From: Candidatus Terasakiella magnetica
Lineage (GTDB): Bacteria; Pseudomonadota; Alphaproteobacteria; Rhodospirillales; Terasakiellaceae
Reading direction: 5' to 3'
Assembly: GCF_900093605.1 (NCBI RefSeq)
Contig: NZ_FLYE01000001.1
Location: 646,784 to 710,783, forward strand
DNA: 64,000 bases
Part shown: positions 54,232 to 61,523 of the stretch, one piece after another
Position numbering within the stretch: the first letter of the stretch is position 1
Layout: each line of letters begins with the position of its first letter
Notes under the pieces: generated by a model
Databases searched by the model: none
Told to the model about the DNA's origin: nothing
Seen by the model: only the letters and a program-made list of their open reading frames with translations
Made by a program: the position numbers and the translations under genes

Positions 54232-54579
54232 TTATGTTTTAAGCAGGCTATCCATTTTTTTTAAAAGGGGTGCAGCCCCTTGTGTGGCCCCTTCTTCAGC
54301 TTCGCGATAAAGCCGAATGAGTTCTTTACCAACGGGTGTGAGGCTCGCCCCGCCCCCGCTTTTACCGCCAACAGACGTTTCAACAACATCTTCATTTAAA
54401 ACGGTTTTTACGGTTTCAAGCAAATGCCATGCGCGGCGATATGTCATATCCATTTCTTTGGCAGCACCGCTGATGGAGCCAATGTCCTGAATTTGTTCAA
54501 GTAAGGCAATTTTACCCGGGCCGATATGACCTGTGGGAAAGGCAATCCTGATGCGCAGTTTTGTCTCTTTTCTAGCCAC
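54232..54579 (-). CDS. ModE-type winged-helix regulator (DNA-binding domain only)
   Basis: A 115-residue protein with the ModE N-terminal fold: GPGKIALLEQIQDIGSISGAAKEMDMTYRRAWHLLETV, then VVETSVGGKSGGGASLTPVGKELI. The molybdate-binding TOBE/MOP domains of full ModE are missing, so it must sense indirectly or act as a simple repressor. The start is a GTG at 54579, 5 nt after the DUF2336-receiver gene, so it ends the type I secretion operon. It lies next to the tupA-like gene. It may control tungstate or molybdate genes, the secretion operon, or both. Confidence 0.87.
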   Translation of the reverse strand: MARKETKLRIRIAFPTGHIGPGKIALLEQIQDIGSISGAAKEMDMTYRRAWHLLETVKTVLNEDVVETSVGGKSGGGASLTPVGKELIRLYREAEEGATQGAAPLLKKMDSLLKT

Positions 54580-54584
54580 GCAGA

Positions 54585-55865
54585 TTAATGACCCAATTTT
54601 CTATAGATATTTTCGATGCGTTTAAGCAAATCAGCATCGCTATAAGGCTTGAGAATATACTCATTCACACCATATCGCTTAGCTTCCATAATTGCCGCTT
54701 CGTCATTTTTCTCTGACAAAAGCATAAAGGGAATATCTTCATCAAGATCACGGACTTCTTCCAAGATTTCCTGACCTTCCATATCATCCAGATTATCAGA
54801 ACAGATCATTAGCTTAACGGGTGTGCGTTCAGCCTCAAAGACCCGCATGGCCGTTTCACCATCTTCAACACAACGGATATCAATAAAGCCCAGCTCCGTT
54901 AAGGAGTTTTCCATTTGGCGACGAATACCTTCATCTTCTTCTGCCAATAACACACGGCTATTTGCATATTGTTCAACATAGCGGCTTCTGATTTTGTTCA
55001 GTCGATTAAAGACCGTACGACGTAAATCTTTCACCACGTTATTGGGAAGGTTATGCTTGGCAATCATCTGGTTGACCAAGTTTGTCGTCACATATTTTGC
55101 CACGTTCTGAACAGCCTGATCCGGCAGTCTGTCACGGTTTACCAACGGGCCGTGCCAATTTTCATGTTCTTCCGCTTTTTCAGAAATGAAATTCAATGTG
55201 TTATCGCCAATCTGTGCAGATTGGTTTTCCAACAGGGCCTGTACCGCTTCATCACTTTCTGTTTCCGCAACCGCATGGGCAACATTTTCACCCAGACCAT
55301 CACGTTTCGCAATGGCGGTAATGGCTTCATCCTGAAGACTCTCAGAAATGATCTCGATCAGTTCCTCATCTTCTAACAAAGGTGAGAATTCCAACATGGG
55401 TGCTGCCACACTTGCATCCATATCCCGCGCCAATTTGGATGCTGTCTCATGCGGGATATTATCCAGCTGCTTGACTTCTTGAGAGAGAATCGAGCGAATT
55501 TCCGCCATCTGGTCATTGGCTAAGCCTTGGAGGACTTCGATCACCATTTCACTGGCCCGTGAAGAGGCATCCTGATCCAAGGCAGGTGTAAGCTCGGTAA
55601 TGCGTGAGGCAAGTTTTTCACGCACTTTTTTATCTTCATCCTTACTGAGGATTACTTTTGCATGTACAGGGGCTGCCTTATTTTCTGCAACTGCTTGGCG
55701 TACTTCAGCATTTTTATCCGTTGCAAAGAAATAGAGAAGCTCTGGCTCAAGATCCGTTAGCGCAGCAAGGTCACGGCGTGCTTCCACGTCATCGCCTTGG
55801 GCAATGGCTTTGGCCTCATCATAAGGCGGGCGCGTGTCGCGCTTTCCTTTTAACCAATCAAACAC
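54585..55865 (-). CDS. DUF2336-receiver protein
   Basis: A 426-residue soluble protein. The N-terminal two thirds (about 15-290) resemble DUF2336, helical repeats rich in acidic residues (RRDLAALTDLEPELLYFFATDKNAEVRQAVAENKAAP). A CheY-like receiver follows from about 305: VLLAEEDEG has the acidic pocket, but the acceptor region reads MICSDNLDDMEG, where the aspartate is out of register by one and serine falls in its place, so it may be a pseudo-receiver. The end is YILKPYSDADLL. It lies 44 nt downstream of the HlyD-type gene on the same strand. Confidence 0.8.
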   Translation of the reverse strand: MFDWLKGKRDTRPPYDEAKAIAQGDDVEARRDLAALTDLEPELLYFFATDKNAEVRQAVAENKAAPVHAKVILSKDEDKKVREKLASRITELTPALDQDASSRASEMVIEVLQGLANDQMAEIRSILSQEVKQLDNIPHETASKLARDMDASVAAPMLEFSPLLEDEELIEIISESLQDEAITAIAKRDGLGENVAHAVAETESDEAVQALLENQSAQIGDNTLNFISEKAEEHENWHGPLVNRDRLPDQAVQNVAKYVTTNLVNQMIAKHNLPNNVVKDLRRTVFNRLNKIRSRYVEQYANSRVLLAEEDEGIRRQMENSLTELGFIDIRCVEDGETAMRVFEAERTPVKLMICSDNLDDMEGQEILEEVRDLDEDIPFMLLSEKNDEAAIMEAKRYGVNEYILKPYSDADLLKRIENIYRKLGH

Positions 55866-55909
55866 TTAAGGGGGAACTCCATGTATGACTATCTAACAGC
55901 AACATACTC

Positions 55910-57274
55910 TTATCTTTCACGAAATGCATTAAGTAATGACACGTAAACGGGACGCGTTAAATACTCAAGCAAGGTTTGTTCACCGGTTATAATATTGGCT
56001 TGAACCGTCATGCCCGGTACAATTTCATGTTGAACGCCATTGGCTAAAAGGTGCTCTTCTTTCAAGCGAATATGCCCTCTAAAGTATGGCACGCCTTCTT
56101 CATCCATGAATGTCGTTGGCGAGAATTTAATCAGCTCACCCTTCATTGTACCGTAACGTCGCGCATCAAAGCCTGTCACCGTGACTGTGGTTTCTTGCCC
56201 CTCCGCAATATGACCAATATCGCTTGGCAAAATCTTATTCTCAATAATCACCTGTTCATCAGCAGGGATAATCTCCATAACAACCTGTGCTGGCTCCACA
56301 ACCGCGCCCGGTGTGTTGATTTCAAGGCCATGAACCAAACCGCCAACGGGACTAATAATTTCAAGACGGGTCACTTTATCTTCTAGACGCGCAATATTTT
56401 CACGCACCTCTGCCAATTGACCACTAACATTATCCAGCTCATCCAAGGCTTTACCGCGTTCTTGGACTTCAAGCTCAAGGATTTGATTCTTGGTTTCTTC
56501 AATACTGGCAATGGCCTGTTCGCGCGACACATCAGCTTCGGTTATTGAACCTCTGTTTTTCGCCAAGTCCAGTTCGGCATTAATCAGATTTACACGGGAG
56601 CCATGACCGGATTTAAACAGTTTCTTGCGCATTGTCACAGCTTGCTTAAGAAGCTTTGACTGCTTCTTCAAACTCACCATCTGCTTTTTATAGTTTTCAA
56701 CCGATTTACGCTGTTGATCAATTTGTGAAGAAAGAACGGTTTTTTCACCTTCAATACGCGCACGTACACCATTCAGGTTGAACATACTTTCTTCAACCAA
56801 TTGCGGGTATTCTTTTGCAAATTCTGTGTAATCTGGAACCGTTCCATCAATAAAGGCACGAAGGCGTTGTAACTTAATCGCAAGTGCGGCTTCGCGTGCA
56901 CGGATTTGGTTAAGCTCAGCTGTGCGAAGTGTTGGTTCAAACTGCATGAGAGTTTGACCTTTTTTCACAATATCCCCATCTCTCACCAAGATCGATTTAA
57001 CGATACCGCCTTCTAAATGCTGAACCACACGCTTATCACCAGATGGGATCACCGTGCCTTGCGTTGTTGCAGATGTTTTAATCTCTACAAAATGCGCCCA
57101 AATAACGGATGAAGCGAGCAAGGCCGTAATCAGAATAATCAGGCCTGATGCTGCACGCGACGGCCCTGCTTCTTCCAGCATGGCTTCGTGGGAGAGAAGT
57201 TTAAGCTGTTCACGCGGCATATTGCGTTTTTTAGAAAGAACCTCATGAACAACATTGCTGCTTTTCTTACTCAT
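55910..57274 (-). CDS. HlyD-family type I secretion adaptor (membrane fusion protein)
   Basis: A 454-residue adaptor. One membrane helix near 40-60 (SGLIILITALLASSVIWAHFVEI), a biotinyl-lipoyl-like half motif (GTVIPSGDKRVVQHLEGGIVKSILVRDGDIVKKGQTLMQFE), a long coiled coil (about 115-290) and a C-terminal beta-barrel with VHGLEINTPGAVVEPAQVVMEIIP. It bridges the inner-membrane ABC transporter to a TolC-type outer-membrane channel, which is not in the window. Its start overlaps the end of the 729-residue ABC gene by 4 nt. Confidence 0.93.
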   Translation of the reverse strand: MSKKSSNVVHEVLSKKRNMPREQLKLLSHEAMLEEAGPSRAASGLIILITALLASSVIWAHFVEIKTSATTQGTVIPSGDKRVVQHLEGGIVKSILVRDGDIVKKGQTLMQFEPTLRTAELNQIRAREAALAIKLQRLRAFIDGTVPDYTEFAKEYPQLVEESMFNLNGVRARIEGEKTVLSSQIDQQRKSVENYKKQMVSLKKQSKLLKQAVTMRKKLFKSGHGSRVNLINAELDLAKNRGSITEADVSREQAIASIEETKNQILELEVQERGKALDELDNVSGQLAEVRENIARLEDKVTRLEIISPVGGLVHGLEINTPGAVVEPAQVVMEIIPADEQVIIENKILPSDIGHIAEGQETTVTVTGFDARRYGTMKGELIKFSPTTFMDEEGVPYFRGHIRLKEEHLLANGVQHEIVPGMTVQANIITGEQTLLEYLTRPVYVSLLNAFRER

Positions 57275-59460
57275 GTGTTTGTTCCTTCAGGTTTTGGCTG
57301 TGGCTTTGGTTTTGGCTTTGCAAACATCTTATCCAAGACCTCATTCGGCTTGCCCAGCATATCAACTTGTCCTTCTTTTAAGACCATCAAACGATCACAC
57401 AGTCGCATGTGAGAGGGGCGCTGCGTGATCATAATAATTGTTTGTGAACCGCGCACACGTTCCAAGGCTTCAATGAAGGTCGCTTCATCTTTTTCATCCA
57501 TGGAACCCGCAGGCTCATCCAAAATCATAACAGGTGCTTTGCGCAAAAAGGCCCGCCCAAGCGCAATCTTGCGCAAGAAGTTTTGGGGGATTTGTGTCTC
57601 CAAACCTTCTTTAAACTCTGTCTCAAACCCGTCAGGCAAAGCCTCAATCGTATCGAGAATACCGGCCTGACGACAAGCTTTACGCACCTGTGCAAAACTC
57701 ACAGTCGGGTCAGAAAGCGTCAGGTTTTCATAAAGGGTTCCAGGGAAAACATGGTTACTTTGAGGCACATATGCAAGAGTTTGGCGCAAAGTGATGGGGC
57801 GCAATTGGCGAATATCTACCCCATCCAAGGTCAACGCACCTGCTTGCGGGCGATAAAGCCCCAAGATCAATTTTGCCAAGGTTGTTTTACCTGAACCCGA
57901 ATGTCCCGTGACTGCCATCATTTCACCGGGTTTAATTTTAAAACTCACCCCAAGCATGGCCGGGTTGGCATCTGTTTTATAACGCATACTCACACGGGCA
58001 AATTCAATGGCCCCTTTATAGGTAACGTTCGTATGGGGTGTATCGCCTGGTTCCTGTTCAGGTGCAAACTTCAAAATACTTTTAAGTTGGCGCACGCCAC
58101 TTTGCATCTGCTCAATGCGGTTAGAAACGTTAAACAATGCCTGTAATGGGGACAAAATACGCCACACCAGCATCATGGTCGCAACCAGCGCACCAAGGCT
58201 GATGGTCCCTTCCATCACGCCATAAACACCAAAGACAAGCGTTGCCACACCTGAGGCCATCATCAAGGATTGGGCAATATTTTGAACATTGGCCTGCAAA
58301 CGTGTGACTTGCAGGTTTGCCCATGCAGCCTCACCTGAAAGCTCACGAAAACGACGTTTCCAGCGATCTTCACTACAGCGCTGTTTAACTTGGCGCATCT
58401 GCCAGAGCATTTCCACCAAGAAGGTATAACGCGAGGAGCGCACTTCTGCTGAATCGCGTGTGCGTGCGCGAATTTCAGGCATGACCACGCCGCCCATAAT
58501 CGCATAAAGTGCTGCCAGCACCAGCGGCACAACAACCATCGGACCTGCAATAAAGCCAATCACGGCAACAAACAACAAAACGAACGGCAAATCCAAAATC
58601 GTATTAGCCAGTGAGCCTGTAAAGATTTCCCGCAAAGATTCAAAACTGCGAATACGCGAGACTTGGCCCCCCACAGGAGCCCTTTCGGTAAAGACCGGGG
58701 GTAAATGCAAGATTTGTTCAAACACACGGGTTGTGACCAAATAATCAAACCGCGCCCCGATATAGGCCTGCTCTTTCGACCTGATGATACGTAGTAACAG
58801 CTCAAAACCAAGAGCTAGCCCCACACCACTTGCCACATAATAAAGCGTCTCTTTTGACTCTTTGGCAATCACCTGATCATAAATCATCATAATAGCAAGC
58901 GGGATCGTCAAGGCCATCAGGTTAATAAAGAAACTGATGCCAAAAGACTTCATGATCAAAGGTTTGAATTGTAAAAACAGATTTCTAAACCACAGGGCGG
59001 AACGATCAACATCATCCATGTCGTCGCGATCAATCTTTTCAATAACAAAGAATGTCCCGCCGCGAATGGCGCGCACAGATTTAACTTCATCTGTCACAGG
59101 GTTGCGCGCAAGGATTTTGCCATCTTCCTCGGTTACAACATAATAATTCCCTTTTGAATGTAAAACACAAGGACATAGACGCGCAGATAGTTTGTCATGC
59201 CGGGTCTTTAGGGAAATCGTTTTATAACCAAGGCGTGATAAAATATCGCGCAAGTCATAAACCGTCAGATCTTTTGCTTCATAAGGTAAAGCTTCTACAA
59301 GACGATGAGCTGAGCCTTGCCAGTTCATGGCATCCAATAGTCCAATGATCGCTGCCAAGACAGGTTCAAGCTCTTCTGCCCCTGTATAATTAAAAACGCC
59401 TTTGCGCCATAAACGCAGAAGGTTTTTAGGTGGGGTTTGATGCAGAACAATATTATTCAT
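57271..59460 (-). CDS. Type I secretion ABC protein with C39-like N-terminal domain
   Basis: A 729-residue ABC exporter. The N-terminus (about 1-150) is a C39-like domain without a visible catalytic cysteine, as in exporters of RTX adhesins. The membrane domain spans about 160-440. The ATPase has an intact Walker A (GHSGSGKT) and Walker B (VMILDEPAGSMD), but the signature is lost (IPQNFLRKIALGRA in place of LSGGQ) and the H-loop histidine is glutamine (ITQRPS). It lies between another ABC gene and the HlyD gene, with 4-nt overlaps on both sides. The likely substrate is the giant adhesin encoded divergently at 61524. Confidence 0.9.
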   Translation of the reverse strand: MNNIVLHQTPPKNLLRLWRKGVFNYTGAEELEPVLAAIIGLLDAMNWQGSAHRLVEALPYEAKDLTVYDLRDILSRLGYKTISLKTRHDKLSARLCPCVLHSKGNYYVVTEEDGKILARNPVTDEVKSVRAIRGGTFFVIEKIDRDDMDDVDRSALWFRNLFLQFKPLIMKSFGISFFINLMALTIPLAIMMIYDQVIAKESKETLYYVASGVGLALGFELLLRIIRSKEQAYIGARFDYLVTTRVFEQILHLPPVFTERAPVGGQVSRIRSFESLREIFTGSLANTILDLPFVLLFVAVIGFIAGPMVVVPLVLAALYAIMGGVVMPEIRARTRDSAEVRSSRYTFLVEMLWQMRQVKQRCSEDRWKRRFRELSGEAAWANLQVTRLQANVQNIAQSLMMASGVATLVFGVYGVMEGTISLGALVATMMLVWRILSPLQALFNVSNRIEQMQSGVRQLKSILKFAPEQEPGDTPHTNVTYKGAIEFARVSMRYKTDANPAMLGVSFKIKPGEMMAVTGHSGSGKTTLAKLILGLYRPQAGALTLDGVDIRQLRPITLRQTLAYVPQSNHVFPGTLYENLTLSDPTVSFAQVRKACRQAGILDTIEALPDGFETEFKEGLETQIPQNFLRKIALGRAFLRKAPVMILDEPAGSMDEKDEATFIEALERVRGSQTIIMITQRPSHMRLCDRLMVLKEGQVDMLGKPNEVLDKMFAKPKPKPQPKPEGTNT

Positions 59461-61190
59461 GCGCTTTTCTCCGCCTGACGTTCTGCAACCGGCTTAGGTG
59501 CTTTTTTAGGGCCAAAGCCTTCCCACTCAATTTGCTTAACAACACCATGAGATGCATCAAGTACACGATCTGCAATATTGATCATCGAAGGTCGCTCAGT
59601 AATCATCAAAACTGTCGTATCGCCTTTTAGGGTTTCCAAATATTCACGCAAACGTCTATCCGCATCCCCATCAAGGGCCGTATTGGCTTCATCTAGAAGC
59701 AGGATTTTTGGTTTATCAGCAAAGGTCAGGGTCAAACTCACCATCTGCTGTACTGAACCGGACAGGCCTTCTGAGGCTGATTCCCCAACCGGGGTCTCCA
59801 ACCCTTTTGGCATGGCTGCAATAATTTCTGTTAATCCGAGCTTGTCTGCGACATCAAGGGCAGCAGGTAAATGATCGCGCCCTCTAAACTTCGTCAGATT
59901 ATCGCGCAAGTTACCCCTAAAAAGTGGGGCATTCTGGCGCACATAACCGATTTGATTTCTGAGTTTGCGATAACTCAACTCACGCGAATCAATATTGTCA
60001 TAAAGCAGCTTGCCTTCATCAACCGGAATAAAGCCTGCAATGGCTTCCAGCAAAGAGGATTTCCCGCCGCCAACCTGCCCTAAAATGGCAACAATCTCAC
60101 CGGGTTTAATATGCAGGTTCAACCCTTGGAAAATCGGCACGCCCGTATTCACCTGATAGATGGTCGCATCTTCAAACTTAATGTCACCCGTAACGTGTGG
60201 CGTTGCCTCTTCATGCTCACGGTCATTATTTTCCTGTTTAATATCACCGAGATTCACCAAACGTTCATTCGACATTTTAATGGAGCGATACTGTACCCAC
60301 ACACCGATCATGCGAATGAGCGGTTGAATAGCGCGTCCGCCCAATAGCGTACAGGCCATTAAGGAACCACCTGTTAAGTCCCCATTGATCACAAAGACAC
60401 TCCCTAAAAGGGCAACAGAGATCATGGCAAAGTTACTTAAGATCGCCCCAACCGACTGACCAAGTGAGGAATAAAAAACCAACTTCTCCATAACATGGGC
60501 AACGGGTGCATGGAGATGCTGATAATGACGGCACATCATTGCCTCCATCCCCAAGCCCTTTACGGAGTGAATGCCATTTAAGACCTGAAAAATAAAGTTA
60601 TAGCGATCATCATCCAGCTCGTTTCTTTTACGAATAATACTATCAAGGCTATAGCCTAGCCACAGGGCAAAAGATGCTGCAATCACACAAACAACAATCG
60701 GGGCAATCACAAGGGGACCGCCAATTAAAGCAATCAGCCCTACAAAGAGAATGGCAAATGGCAATTCCGTATAGCTGATCAAGCCTTGGCCCGATTGGTG
60801 ATCACGCAAAGCTTCAACAGAGCTATAGCGCTCCATCTGAACACCCGGTGGCGTGGTTTCAAAATCTTGAATTTCTGAGCTTAGAAAAACATCACATGCC
60901 CGAATTGAGGCGGCATGCTCAAAACGTGTACCTGCCCATGTAATCGTATTGGTGCGCAAAATCCGCAGAGCTGCATCCAGTACAACAACAAGGACAAGAC
61001 CAAGAACCATAAAGGTAAAAGTATCGGTGGAGTTACTGGGAATAATACGGTCGTAAACTTGCAAGACAATCAAAGGCAAGGCAAGTGTCAGCAAATTAAG
61101 GGCCAGAGACGCCAACATCACGTCCATCCGGCTGAACATTACCCGGTACATCGGCCGCACAAACCGATTATTTGGCTTTTTACTTCTCAT
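59457..61190 (-). CDS. Second ABC exporter protein of the type I secretion operon
   Basis: A 577-residue ABC protein without the C39-like domain. The membrane domain covers about 20-310. The ATPase has Walker A GQVGGGKS, signature LSGSVQQ, Walker B ILLLDEANTALD, and glutamate in place of the H-loop histidine (ITERPS). It is the first gene of the operon and overlaps the 729-residue ABC gene by 4 nt. The two proteins probably form a heterodimer, since each lacks a different part of the catalytic set. The start ATG is at 61190. Confidence 0.9.
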   Translation of the reverse strand: MRSKKPNNRFVRPMYRVMFSRMDVMLASLALNLLTLALPLIVLQVYDRIIPSNSTDTFTFMVLGLVLVVVLDAALRILRTNTITWAGTRFEHAASIRACDVFLSSEIQDFETTPPGVQMERYSSVEALRDHQSGQGLISYTELPFAILFVGLIALIGGPLVIAPIVVCVIAASFALWLGYSLDSIIRKRNELDDDRYNFIFQVLNGIHSVKGLGMEAMMCRHYQHLHAPVAHVMEKLVFYSSLGQSVGAILSNFAMISVALLGSVFVINGDLTGGSLMACTLLGGRAIQPLIRMIGVWVQYRSIKMSNERLVNLGDIKQENNDREHEEATPHVTGDIKFEDATIYQVNTGVPIFQGLNLHIKPGEIVAILGQVGGGKSSLLEAIAGFIPVDEGKLLYDNIDSRELSYRKLRNQIGYVRQNAPLFRGNLRDNLTKFRGRDHLPAALDVADKLGLTEIIAAMPKGLETPVGESASEGLSGSVQQMVSLTLTFADKPKILLLDEANTALDGDADRRLREYLETLKGDTTVLMITERPSMINIADRVLDASHGVVKQIEWEGFGPKKAPKPVAERQAEKSA

Positions 61191-61523
61191 AATTTGCTTT
61201 TCTTTTTTAATAACGACGTCGTGGACTACTTTATTTAAACTTAACCCAATTTCACCCGAAAGTAGCCTACCTTCAGTTTATTAAAAAAGAGTAACTACTC
61301 CATCAATATAGCATGATAACTAAACGTTAGAATTACGTATAAATACCTAATACTTTATCAGCTATTTTGATTTTAAGATTTTTCAATTATTCTTATTTTT
61401 TCATTTTCATTGAAACTTAAGCAACAAAGGCCCGTTCATGCTATTTTGATGGAAATTACTGGTTTAATTATCGACACGCTAAATGTGACTTCAGCACAGT
61501 AAGCGGCAGAGGAATTGAGAGCT
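61191..61523. other. Divergent promoter region between the secretion operon and the adhesin gene
   Basis: About 330 nt of A/T-rich DNA with no gene. It holds a short inverted repeat GAGTA-AC-TACTC (near 61288), AACGACGTCGT near 61211 and several A/T tracts. A ribosome site (GAGGAA) lies 9 nt before the adhesin start. Shared regulation of transporter and substrate from this region is likely. No confident -35/-10 pair is visible. Confidence 0.45.
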
